Shown here piece after piece: positions 1-10,464 of a stretch of DNA of 64,000 nucleotides; the stretch's first letter is position 1, and each line of letters starts with the position of its first letter. Source of the DNA: Holothuria scabra (taxonomy: Eukaryota > Echinodermata > Holothuroidea > Aspidochirotida > Holothuriidae); assembly GCA_037179385.1 (NCBI GenBank), contig CM074185.1, positions 54,067,000-54,130,999 on the forward strand, in the 5' to 3' direction. The position numbers were made by a program, and so were the translations under genes. The notes beneath the pieces are model-generated. The model worked only from the letters and a program-made list of their open reading frames with translations, made no database searches and was not told the DNA's origin.

Positions 1-100
1 TTTACTTTCCGAAGGGAATCCTTTGTTAGCTTGTACAGTAGTTATTTAAAGGTCCAAAGTAATCCCTGGGTTAGAGGCCATTGTAAAAAAGCTTCATAAC

Positions 101-253
101 TCTTTTGCTAGACTTGACATTAGGAAGTTCAGGTTCTCTCACATGGTTGGTAATGAGTGGAACAGCCTGCCTGAGTGGGTTGTTAACTCCACATCAGTTC
201 ATTGCTTTAAGGTAAATATTGACAAGTTTTTCCATGACTGTGGTAGAATCTAA
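101..253 (+). pseudogene. CR1/L2-like LINE reverse transcriptase, 3' end fragment
   Basis: Translation from base 104 gives a 49-residue tail that contains RLDIRKFRFS, then NEWNSLPEWVV, then FKVNIDKF, and stops at TAA 251-253. This order (basic Tyr/Phe-rich stretch, WNSLPE motif, FK.. motif) is the usual C-terminus of CR1/L2/Rex-type non-LTR retrotransposon ORF2. Nothing recognisable as the rest of the reverse transcriptase lies upstream within the window, so the copy is 5'-truncated or cut by the window edge. A related C-terminus with a WNSIPE motif is seen on the minus strand near 28.0 kb. The copy is inactive. Confidence 0.75.
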
Positions 254-955
254 TCTTTCTGGGCTTGTTAAGTGGTGGTGGTTTGCTTTTTGTTTTTTGG
301 GGGGTATTGGAGTACAGTGCATCTCATGGGGCCTTCATAGCTCTCTGTTGCCCTTTAACCTGTTATGTTACGTTAGTCCTCAGTAAAGTACTGCGGTCGT
401 TCACTATAGGGCTACTCACTATGGGTAAATGCACCCAGTTTAACAAAGTGTCTCTTGATTTGCTGGTGCCATTGTATTGCATCAATTGTATCCTTTGTTG
501 TGGTTAGTGATTTGGTTAGAGATCAGGGCTATCATTAGCCAGTTAGGAAATTTCTTGTTAAACAGTGCGCATCGCCCCCTCACTATACACAGTCCTAACC
601 CCAACTGTTTTAGCAAGAGGGATCATCTGTGGTTGTTTTAACCACCCCTTTCTAGTCGTTTCAAGTCATCAAAAATAGTTTCAACAGTTGAACAGGATTT
701 AGAAAAGGTAATTTATGTACTAGTTAGTTAACATTTTAGGTCCTACTGTACCTTTGCTATGAGATAGAAATCAATTTTATCTGGCAGTATTATGGTTGAA
801 GTCCAGCAGTTGTTCAAAGAATCACAGGAGGTAGGACTAGGCCTATTGTTAAGGGAGCAATTATGCAACCGTCCATACATAGGCCTAGTCCTTTACTGAG
901 GACTAAGCTAGTCCTAGTCCTTGTCCTGGTAGGCCTTCGGTACATTAAAGGGTCA
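254..955. other. No gene recognised
   Basis: AT-rich sequence after the LINE tail. It probably includes the 3' untranslated part of that LINE. I see no coding exon. Short AGGCCTAGTCC-like echoes occur at 835-950. Confidence 0.5.
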
Positions 956-1100
956 AGAGCAGTCACCCCAACTTGAAGTAGTGAGTATGTAGACTGTCCA
1001 GCCTCATGATTGGCTCCTGAAAGTCATGTGACTATATTTTCTCTCCCCAAATGTGAGATTTAAGAGAAGTCTGCTTAATTTGCATTGGATATGCAATAGT
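956..1100 (+). repeat. Short interspersed repeat, copy 1 of 3
   Basis: The stretch 'GAGCAGTCA...TTGAAGTAGT...ATGTGACTATATTTTCTCT...ATATGCAATAG' recurs in the same orientation at 50857-51010. A diverged inverted copy lies at about 17590-17690. No tRNA-like boxes or coding capacity are visible, and its class is unknown. Confidence 0.55.
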
Positions 1101-1118
1101 GAAGTCATATCTGGTGCA

Positions 1119-1320
1119 GATAATAGTCAGAATTTAATCCAAAGTTTGAAGACACTAGTTTCTAAGAGGGCAGTTGTGTTTGTGGACTTCAACTTTCCCG
1201 ATATTGATTGGCACTTATGAACTAGTAGGTCACATCGTAACGGACACAGCTTTCTGCATACAGTAGGCTCATATAATTGCTAAATTGTTGAAATCATACA
1301 GAATGAAAAATTTGCCGCTT
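1119..1320 (+). pseudogene. LINE endonuclease fragment
   Basis: Frame 1119-1220 contains VVFVDFNFPDIDW, which corresponds to the conserved GDFNfPdIdW segment of the APE-type endonuclease of CR1/L2/jockey-like LINEs. It then meets a stop at 1218-1220, and similarity-like residues continue after it. It directly follows the short repeat at 956-1100. The copy is degraded. It may belong to the same LINE family as the fragment at 101-253, but the order (endonuclease after the RT tail) shows they are separate copies. Confidence 0.6.
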
Positions 1321-3291
1321 GAAAATGGTGCCACAGTAAATTAATGGAAAAAGTGTTCAATTCAGGAAATTCATGGCTGCAATTTGGAAATGCTGTATAA
1401 CAAACACTTGCTGTGGTGATTTCAAAGTACTCACATTGACTTAATATAATATTGGATACATACATAAACTTAACCTTTTATAATTTTTTTTTTTTCAAGG
1501 AAGATTTGGCAGGTGGATGTGATGACCAGAGAGCTGTGGAAAATTTAGTGAGAAAAGGTAACTTTGAGGGAAAGGGAGGGATGATGATCTCAGTGTAGGT
1601 CTTCAAATGAGTGGAAATATTGAGTGTGTACCTGGCAAAGGTCCAGAAATGAAGTGTATAGAGTCCTTGTATAGAGAAGGAACATGAATGCAAGGTGTTG
1701 TTCAAGGACTGGTCCTGTTGGGACTAGCGCTAGCAAATTTGTAGCTATTTTATGGGTTTTATCTCAGTACATAACATGTTTTGAGATATTGTCAGACTAG
1801 CCAGTGGTTAATGAAATTAATGTCTTTAGGAACTTGAGAGTATGCTCTTTGAAATGGGGCAGAAGACATTGAATTTTTTTATTAAAAATGTGATGGTTGC
1901 TAGAGTTGCTAAGTTATTTTGGCAAATTTTAGGGTAAAACTCTTCAGTTGTCATGGAAACCTCAAGCTGTCATTTCTTTGCAGACAGCTCTTTGGTTGCT
2001 AGCCACCTACTGACTGAGGAGGTTTCCTTTTTTTAGTTAAACTTTCAGATGTTAGATTTTTGGTGTCTCACCTCTGCTAAATCAAGCATGAAGTAACTGT
2101 GAGATAATCTTTCTAAGTCTTGACCTTAAAGTGAGACTCTGTAAGGAGATTTGCCCAGAAGTTATCTTAAGAGGAATAAGCAATATTTACAATTTATGGA
2201 GTTTCATTGTACAGTAATGTACAAAATGTGTTCAGGAGGCATGATCAAAGTGTCTCTACCATATATTGTGATGAGAAAAATCTACAGTACCCTTCAAGAG
2301 TATTTGAGGATCTGTAACATACTGTATTACATGGATGCTGTTTCTACTCACTTGTTATTCACTGTACAGTAACAAGATATCAGCAGAGAAATAGATCTCA
2401 CTCCATTAGAAGTTGTGAAATAACAAAATATTTGAATGAGACTGTGAAAAAAGCGTTAGACAGAGTGATTTGGGAGAAAATAGTGTGGAATACACTACAG
2501 AAAGAAAACATCTTTGCACTATTGGATTTATTAGAAGATGCCACTGATCTGCATCTACTGTACAGTAGCTGGCAGGCCTTGAGTTTTAGATTTTCCAGGT
2601 GTGCTATGAATCACACTCCTCAGGAAATCAAGTAGTGTGGTAGGTGTGCTATTTTATTAAACTTAAATTTATTTATATGAGCTCCCCATTCTTCATCTAG
2701 GTGTGCTAAAATTCACACTCCTCACAATAATTTTTAGGCAAGTGATGGTGTGCAATCACACTCAAACGCCTCAAAATTCAAGGCCTGAGCTGGTTAATTA
2801 TTTCTGCTTTCCTACAGTAGTAAGTTGCAGTATGGTGCACAATGAAATGTGGATCACTTTAGTGCGACAGTTTTATTGTAAAGATTATTCGCTGTGGATA
2901 ATTTGATAATTTTTGAGCTTGAAATGCATCAGGATATTAACTATAAAGATGCATAATCTTTTAATGCAATGCACTAAGGGAGAACTGCATTTAAATATCA
3001 AATATCATCAGCAACAATAACATTCACAAAGTGTTGAGATTCTGCAGCATTGCTGCTCAAGTTTTGCCAGTGCAGTCAAACTCCCCCGACTGGCTGACCA
3101 GTTCACCCTCATGCATTGACCAGTTTTCCCCTGAAATCCCACCAGGTGTTGAACATTTTCACTGTATCATCAATTACAGTAGCCCTGGGACAGGGGTGTG
3201 TGTTTTGTTACTGTACATACAGTAGCCTTAGAACTAAGCTCACTGTGCTTACCAGTACTGCACTGCATGCCCACACTGAGACAGTCTACAT
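1321..3291. other. Non-coding, presumably intron or intergenic
   Basis: No supported exon is visible. There are two short imperfect copies of a GTGTGCTA...CACACTCCTCA motif at 2597-2623 and 2700-2726. Short ORFs here show no domain or splice context. Confidence 0.5.
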
Positions 3292-3703
3292 CAGTGATTC
3301 TCAACCTTTATGATCCACTTCCCGACTTGGGAAAAATTTTTTCTTCCATTCACCCCTAGTACTATAAAACATCAAATTACTAAAAACTAGATTAGTAGAC
3401 AATCATTGCCATTGGTAACCGTCCATTCATTCATACAACTAGAGAGCTGATGTTTAAAATATCTCTCTAAACACCAACCATGTACAGTTATGTGTATACA
3501 AGCTATATTCTGACTGATAGCTAGAGGTCAGATGAAGCTATGAATTTTCAATTCTGAGTATGAAAACTGAATTCATGCAAATTTTCCCCTGTTTACAAAA
3601 TTCCGCCCTTTGTGTATAATTCACCCCCAATTTTCCAAATTTCACCCCGAGCATTTCGAATTCACCCCTGAGGGTGCACTTGGACCCCGGTTGAGAAGCA
3701 CTG
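3292..3703. mobile_element. hAT-like MITE with 8-bp target duplication
   Basis: The 412-bp element starts CAGTGATTCTCAACC and ends GGTTGAGAAGCACTG, which are near-perfect inverted ends of the type seen in hAT (Charlie/MER-like) elements. The flanking octamers are GTCTACAT (3284-3291) and GTCTACAC (3704-3711), matching at 7 of 8, the hAT duplication length. There is no ORF, so it is non-autonomous. It lies just upstream of the 3946 exon, probably in an intron. Confidence 0.85.
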
Positions 3704-3945
3704 GTCTACACTGTTCCGTGTGGCTGGTGGATAAATTTGTGTTATTCAGAGTATTATTGAAGGAAAACTAATACTTTGCAGCACAAAGTGGACATTGGTT
3801 CAGTTTTCACACACTAGCAACATTAGACTCTCATCAAAATATTGATGCTCTAATACTTATTCTTCCTACAGTATACAGCAGGAAAATGTGAGTGCCACAA
3901 CTTAAGCATAACCCTGGCCGGCCTCAGAAGTTTCTCCTTTTCCAG

Positions 3946-4198
3946 GAAGAAAGTTGGAACAGAGAGTAGTCAGTTTATTAGAGAAAGGTACCAAGACACT
4001 GCTATTCTCATCTTCAAGGACCTCCAGAAACAATACCCAGAAGCATTTAAGTCCAGTGCATCAGGGAGGAACACTCCTGACACCCACTATAAGTATAGTC
4101 GCTATGGAAATGAGCCAGTCTTGGTGAGGAAAGAAGGTGCAAATGTCACAAGACGAAATGTAGTCCCCGTCCAATCTTCAATATGTTCTGTTATGTGA
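3946..4198 (+). CDS. Terminal coding exon of an unrecognised CaaX-box protein
   Basis: A pyrimidine-rich tract ending TTTTCCAG (to 3945) is a good 3' splice acceptor. From 3947 an open frame of 83 codons runs to TGA 4196-4198, entered in phase 2 (base 3946 completes the previous codon). The protein is hydrophilic and rich in Lys, Arg, Ser and Tyr. It includes FIRERYQDTAILIFKDLQKQ (possible helix) and SGRNTPDTHYKYSRYGNEPV. It ends in Cys-Ser-Val-Met, a canonical CaaX sequence whose terminal Met is typical of farnesylation. This would suggest membrane attachment if the reading is right. AATAAA signals at 4358 and 4372 fit a last exon. The upstream exons are not identified; they may lie before the window. 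I do not recognise the protein family. Confidence 0.6.
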
Positions 4199-4357
4199 CT
4201 GAATGTCATTGGACTTGCCATCTCAGGGATATTAAGACTGAATTCTTCCTTCTGTTATAAAATTAACTATTATGTAATGAAAGAATGGGGCTGGGGTGTA
4301 GTGGGGAATTAGAAGGGTATAAAGGCCAAGAAAGTTTAATCCTAGTCAGTTGATAAA

Positions 4358-4377
4358 AATAAAGAAAAGTAAATAAA
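4358..4377 (+). terminator. Polyadenylation signals (two AATAAA)
   Basis: AATAAA at 4358-4363 and 4372-4377 lie 160-180 bases after the TGA of the CaaX exon, a normal 3' UTR length. A further AATAAA at 6191 could serve a longer 3' UTR. Confidence 0.55.
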
Positions 4378-4385
4378 CTACAGTT

Positions 4386-5644
4386 ATTGGTCTTTTAATT
4401 TATTCCGTACATTTACACTGTACAGTATGTATAATATATGGGACTACTTTTGAATGTGAATTTTGTTCCAGTGAAATAGCTTACATACACACATACATAT
4501 TAGCTTGTGTACAAAGTGTTGGAAATGTTAATTTGCAAGGTTGGATGGTTGGGGCTTGGGGTTAGTGGGAATAGTGGGGGCAGGGGTCAGTAGTTGGCAC
4601 AGAATAGTGACGCCTTTACCAATTTACAATTGGTGTTTCTTGTTACAGTGGCTTAGTTCTGATGAAGCTAAGTATAGGCCTCCATATTTCTGATGGTTAT
4701 AACTGCTGCACTACTGTTGCCCATTGGGCACATGACAAGCTTCACTAGCCTGAAGTGCATTTCCTATATACCTCCAAATGTCTCTAGCTATAGCACAGTT
4801 CAGTACAGTGTATGAACACTCCGTTCTATATTTTGCATGATCCATGGGACTTTTTTAACTTGTTCACACGTGAATTAAATTAAGCTAACCCAAAACTGAG
4901 GACTCTCTTCTTCCCTTTTCTTTAAATTTTTAGAACTCTGCATAACAATGCTGCAAGTGCCAATTTAGGGTTTTGTGCTTGTAAATTATGTAAACAGACA
5001 GACCGTTTATGAAATATTGGTCTTTACATTCAATATCAAACTTCTTGTAAAAATTACTAAATCATCAGGCACAGTTCAAAAGTCAAAACATAATGATTCA
5101 GTATATTTATTTACACTTTTGCTCAGGTATTTTAAACTTAATCTTCACCCCACTGAAACAAACATCCTGTTGTTTTTAGGTTTTGATCCCCTCAAAAATT
5201 TTTTTCACAGTCAGGATGCAAAGTATTGTGACTTTTATTATGGCCATAATTGAGGCAAAATCCCTAAAGCATGGGGGTACAGTTCAAACATTGCCTTTGT
5301 GAAGTGCCACCAATAGCATGTACAGTGGTCTGTGTATGATTTGGAAATCTCAAACCCCCTGTTCCTCCCCCCCATCTACAACCTAGGCCTAGACTATATA
5401 GCCATGCTTAATACTATACAGTGACCATTGGACTGGGGATGGGGGGAGGAGAGGGATCATAGTTCACACATTTCTTACGCAAATGGTTATTCTCAGAGTT
5501 ATGAATAGAAATGAAAACTCAAATTTGACCATTTATTCACATGGTATTTTTTTTTTTTTTTTTGTGGATTGGGAGTGTATTTCAGCCCATAATACCAATA
5601 CGAAAGCTTGCCATTAGAAATTCTAAAGGGAAAAATAAAAACTT
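4386..5644. other. No gene recognised
   Basis: AT-rich sequence with a T-tract near 5550 and no supported exon. It may be an extended 3' UTR or intergenic. Confidence 0.45.
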
Positions 5645-5883
5645 GCTGTGTGGTCAAGTGTTTAGAGCATCAGACGTTTAGTTGGAAGGTTGGCAGTTCA
5701 AGTCCTGGCAGGGTCACACCTAAAACTTCAAAAATGTAACCTACTGCCATTGTACTTGGTGCTTAGCATAAGCAATGGAGTAGGGAAAACAAACCAGTGA
5801 GCAACAACTGGAAAAAAGGCTGTGGCCAGCTCAACTTAACCAGTTGGTTGACAACTGGGCTTTAAAACTCCATCTAACTAACA
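5645..5883 (+). repeat. tRNA-derived SINE, copy 1
   Basis: A tRNA-like head (TGGTCAAGTGTTTAGAGCA resembling box A, and GGCAGTTCAAGTCC resembling box B) is followed by a body with AACCTACTGCC, AAAACAAACCAGTGAGC, CTGGAAAAAAGGC and GTTGACAACTGGGC, ending in CTAACTAAC. The body matches the SINEs at 13133-13348 and 15974-16058. The head differs from the Glu-like heads at 13.1 and 63.4 kb. Confidence 0.75.
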
Positions 5884-6479
5884 CATGTAAAGAAAAGATA
5901 AGTTTATGCAAACTTGAGGAAAATGAGATGCCTGCAAACATGGGAAAGTATACTTCTTGGGTGTGCATTTGTTGGCTTACAGATTTTAAAGGCCATCTCT
6001 TCGTGGTATGAAAGCAGTGTTAATTTTTTTGGTGTGAGAGTAATATAATATGTGGATAGATACCCTGTAATTTAGATTTTTAATTCCACATATTTGTACT
6101 TTTGAATATTGTTTGTGTTTGTAACTGTACAGTACATGTAAAAACTGACACATATAAATATGTTATCATTATTTGTTCATCTTTTAACCTTCAATAAAGC
6201 TGATGCTGGTGGTAAGGAGTTGCACAGTGGTGCTTGCATGCACATCATGGTATGGATGCACACTTTACTACAACTGTATGTGCCCACGTAATAAATAGTA
6301 CAGTATAAAAAACTTTCTGTAGGTAAAAAGATATAGATTCACAATTCTTTATGAAAGATACAGGCATTTGTATGAAAACTTCCTGCCTTATGTATTTTAT
6401 ATATTTAACTTACAGAAAATGAAAAAATAGAACAGACCATTTTTTGTGGTGCTGAGATTTACTGGCACTCGAGCTTTCA
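5884..6479. other. No gene recognised
   Basis: AT-rich. An AATAAA at 6191 could be a distal polyadenylation signal of the CaaX gene. Nothing else is supported. Confidence 0.4.
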
Positions 6480-7345
6480 CCAGGGGTCAAAGTCTGAAAA
6501 TCTTGTTAACACGAAATCTCAAGATCAGAAACTAAGATAGATTTCATATTTAGTGTGTTGATGCGTTATGGTCAGGAGATGGTCCTAACTATTTTTTGCC
6601 AAGGTCAAAGGTCATCTGGGGTCACAGGGGTCAAAGTCTGAAAATCTCGTTCACAGGATGTCTCAAGATAGAAAGGTTAGGTAGATTTCATATTTGGTAT
6701 GTTGATGCATTATGGTCAGGAGATGGTCCCTATTGTTTTTCGCGGAGTTCAAAGGTCATCTCGGGTCAATGGGGGCCAAAGTCTGAAAACCTTGTTAACA
6801 TGATATCTCAAGGTAGTAACCTTGTATATATTTCAGATTTGGTATGTAAATGTGTTATAGTAATTAGAGGGTCCCTATTGTTTTTGGCGGAGGTCAAAGT
6901 TCATCTGGGGTCACCGGGGGTCAAAGTCTGAAAATGTCATTAACACAATTTCTGAAGGTAGGAAGCTTGGATAGATTTCATATTTAGTATGTGGATGCAT
7001 TATGGTCAGGAGATGGTCTCTATTATTTTTTGGTGGAGGTCAAATGTATCTGGGGTCACCAGAAGTCAAAAGTCTGAAAACCTTGTTAATGCAGTATCTC
7101 AATTTAGGAAACTTGGATAGGTTTCATATTTGGTATGTGGATGCGTTATAGTAAGTAGATGGTCCCTATTGTTTTTGTCGGAGGTCAAAGGTCATGTGGG
7201 GTCATTGGGAGTCAAAGGCTGAAAACCTCATAAACACGATATCTCAGGGACGGGAGCTTGGATAGATTTCATATTTAGGTACGTGGATGCATTGTTTTTG
7301 GCATATATGAAAGATCATCTGGGGTCTCCAGGGGTCAAAGGCCGG
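6480..7345 (+). repeat. Satellite array, ~145-bp unit, about six and a half units
   Basis: The anchor GTCAAAGTCTGAAAA recurs at 6486, 6630, 6775 (variant), 6920, 7065, 7211 and 7334, giving a period of 144-146 bp with a shorter last unit. Each unit also carries TAGATTTCATATTTGGTATG and GGTCCCTATTGTTTTTGGC. Degenerate remnants reach about 7465. The units contain runs of AGGTCA-type half-sites, including the direct repeat AGGTCAAAGGTCA. Confidence 0.9.
6602..6635 (+). promoter_or_regulatory. Cluster of AGGTCA-type nuclear-receptor half-sites
   Basis: Four direct half-sites lie in a row: AGGTCA, one spacer base, AGGTCA, four bases (TCTG), GGGTCA, three bases (CAG), GGGTCA. The first pair is a perfect DR1 (HNF4/RXR-type) and the last pair has DR3 spacing. 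DR1 equivalents recur in later units at 6746, 6891 and 7182 with zero or one mismatch; the one at 7036 is degenerate. That these sites are bound is inference only. Confidence 0.4.
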
Positions 7346-7465
7346 GAACCTTTTTAAATATGATCTTTCAAGATAGCTGTTTGTCCATTTGTCTGTGTGT
7401 TGGTTGTATGTCTAGCTATGTATGGCTTTTATGAAGGTCAAAAGGTCATCTGGAATGACAAAATT

Positions 7466-7997
7466 ATATTTTGAACATGCTAGTATAACATTTGAATGAG
7501 GAGATAATGGTGCATGATGACACTCTTTGAAACGGAACATTTATGTATCATTGAAACTTCAATGCATTTTTGCATTCTGGTTTTATAAACCATCGAAGAA
7601 CATTGAAGCACATTAACTTCATCATAAAAACACTTTGAATATATAAGGTTATTTACTTTTTTTTTATTTCATTGACGTGTGCAATGAGTATTCACTGTAG
7701 GCTACTTTGTACTTTGTGTCCCGTCCATGAAGCCGCCTAGCTCAGACTTGAGTATGGCAAATCTCTAATAGCCAATTAAATTATCTGTTAATATTTACAA
7801 ATAAAAGTATTATATTACTTAACTTTGTTCATTACTGTTCTTTAACTTTGTCTTAAACTAAGATCAAAACCACAGAATGTCAAGACTGAGACAGCTGCTT
7901 CCCGCAGTACTATAACAGTGACCAATGAGACAAGATAACTTGAATGTAAGCTAGTTCGGTAATTCGTTGCCGCATGGAATTGTGGGGCACAGTGTGG
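7466..7997. other. No gene recognised
   Basis: AT-rich sequence with weak GAACATTGAAGCACATTAACT-like symmetry near 7590-7620. No exon is supported. Confidence 0.4.
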
Positions 7998-10290
7998 CAG
8001 GGTTGGCGCCAGGATGTTCCCAACGGGGGGGGGGGGGGGGAGCTTTCCGACAAGGGGGCCAGCATTTCTAGTCCCTGACAAAGGTGATGAGTTAGATGAG
8101 TGGGACGTGACTTGGTATATCTGAGGCGCGCGTAGCGCTTTGAAACTTTTGGCTATTTTTTCTACAAATATTTAAAAATCTGGAGTTTGTTTAGAAGAAA
8201 AAGCTTTAAACAAAATTCGGGTTTTGTAAGGACCATTAAAAAGTTGGGGTGTTTATTGAAGAATCTGTTCTTTATATGGGCAAAATCAAAAACGTTACAT
8301 AGGCGACAGCTTGAATTCTTTTGGGGTTACGCATGCATCATCGTGCTAAGGCTTTCAGACGAAACTGGAAATATGCCCGAAATTTTTTTCCCGTTTTTGA
8401 ACGAAGATTTGAAACAGATTATCATGTTGGAGAAACTTAAGAATTTTATGAAAAAATTTGTTAGTTTTTTTGCGTAAGGTTACAATGAAATATTTTGGCT
8501 TTCTATTCAGTGATAAGCCTGTCAAGAGCAATTGTTGGAGTGATTAAGAGCATTGGCTTGGGTGTTTTATTGTACGGAGTATCCACTGAAAATGAAAAAA
8601 ATTGCCATTTTTAACAAAAAATAGAGAATCTGAATTTAACTTGGTGGAACTGTAATTTTAGGACAGATTTTGGGGGTTTATGGAAAAATCTGGCCCTCTT
8701 ATGAGAAAAATCATGTAGGGGATGATTTGTAGTTTTGTTGGTGTTTCTGAACAACAACATGTATGGAGAATAAGGCCCTCGGAATTTTCCTCGCGGAAAA
8801 AGTATATGGCTCCACATATATTTCACGCTCTATATTTTGTATTTTGACAAGTGCATGCGCGCGGGAGTGTTTCAATTTGGTAGTAGGCAAAATAGTCTAT
8901 TTTGTCTAGAAATGTAACCCTGCCCGAAAAATTAACTGGAATTGCTTAGAAAGTTTTGAAAAATTGAATACCCCAGACAGCCGGAAATGCCATTTCCCAT
9001 GCTCGTAACCAGAAACAAAACAGTCTTTATTTTCAGTTTTTTTCGCTATAACATTTTCACTTTTTTGCCCTCAAACGAAGAATAATTTGCAAGAATGCAT
9101 TGTTCTGTTGAGTAATCTGTTTGACCATACCACTATCAAAGCGGAGCGTCGCTATAAGTTGGCGCGGAGCACAGAGAAAATTGAAAAAAAATCTAATCCT
9201 TAGAGAGCCGGAAATGTCATTTCCCAGACTTGTAACTAGAAATGAAGCAGTCGTTATTTATGAAAGTTTCTCTTCAATAGAAAAAAAACAACTTGCTATG
9301 TGATCAGAAAATAACCAGATAAAAGGGACCGCTGCAATTAAATGCAATAGTCTGTTCTTTTTCTCGTTGGAAAACTCTGCAACAGAGTGAAACCATACCA
9401 ATTTTTTCACTCCATTGAGACTCCACGCTGTATTCAATTGCGAGTTCCACTAAATTTATGAAATTTTCTATAAGATTATCCGAAAATAAATGATTTTATT
9501 TCCGACGTCTTTGAAAATATGTCACGTTACAACAAGGGGGCTTCAAATGAATTTTCAGTCAGACTTATCAGGAGACATTCTCACACTTCTGTTCATCATT
9601 TTGTATATTACTGAAAACGGCCGGGCCGATTGTCATTACCGTTGCTCGAATTCGGCTGTCGCGGCAAGACAGATGACAAACCATTGGACACTGCATGCAC
9701 CTGAGCAACTTGTCCGTTTTGTAAGGCTAGTAAAGCAAAATCAAGAAGATCGTCCTTGGACTAACGTTTATCGGGCTTACATCTTTTATCGTGGGCCTAT
9801 AGATGATGGCTCCCCGACGAAACTGGATCTTCTCAACGACAAGTGAAGGGCAGCCTAATTCCCCGACGGGGGCATGCATGGCCAGTACTGGTTCCCCGCT
9901 GGTGCCACCCTTTGTTACTTCTGCACGTGGAATTTCCAGTTCCCTGGTCTGCAACACAAGTCTTGGTTATGGGCCGCTGACCTTGCGCGCACGGATTTAA
10001 CAGTTTAAGATGGGACAAGGTACATGTAATGTGTTTTTACAGATCTATGAACTATGAGCTATGAGAAGTAATTGAAAATCGATTCCAATATGATATGTAT
10101 TAAATTAGTGTTATAAAAGAAAAAGAATATTTTCAAGATCACCCATCCAGTAATTCCAATCCTTGGGGGTTGTTTTTATATATATTTTTTTCAATTTCTT
10201 TAGGCCTCGCCGACGAAACCGCCGACCTCCCCCGACGTGGGGCAGTGTTCCCCGACGGGGGAGCCATGTCCCCCGCTTGCGCCACCCCTG
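7998..10290. mobile_element. hAT-like composite with CAGGG...GGCGC ends (boundaries uncertain)
   Basis: The left end CAGGGTTGGCGCCAGG (7998) is followed by a long G-run. A matching right end, GCGCCACCCCTG or similar, finishes at 10290 (reverse complement CAGGGGTGGCGCAAG). A second, similar right end (GGTGCCACCCTTT) lies near 9911. The interior repeats modules with GGAAATGCCATTTCCC (about 8986) and GGAAATGTCATTTCCC (about 9211), shared with the CAGTGGCGTAGC family. The flanking octamers do not match, so this may be two overlapping or rearranged copies. No transposase is visible. Confidence 0.4.
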
Positions 10291-10456
10291 TTAAGTATAT
10301 TACAGCACTGCAATACAAGATCCAACACAATGCCATGCATCGGGCGTACACATACGTAGGTGATGCGAAAGTATGTACATGTCATGTAATGAATAGATGA
10401 AACAGAACAAAGACACCGAGTCTTTATAGCGTTTTTAGTGAAGATAAAAGGATAAC

Positions 10457-10464
10457 AAGAAAGG
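10457..10464. repeat. Left target-site duplication of the 10465-12736 element
   Basis: AAGAAAGG here pairs with AAGAAAGA at 12737-12744 (7 of 8 identical). Confidence 0.75.

Noticed and set aside
6596..6931. 111-codon ORF in the satellite
   Set aside because: It is open only because the ~145-bp unit keeps one frame free of stops for two units. No protein features.
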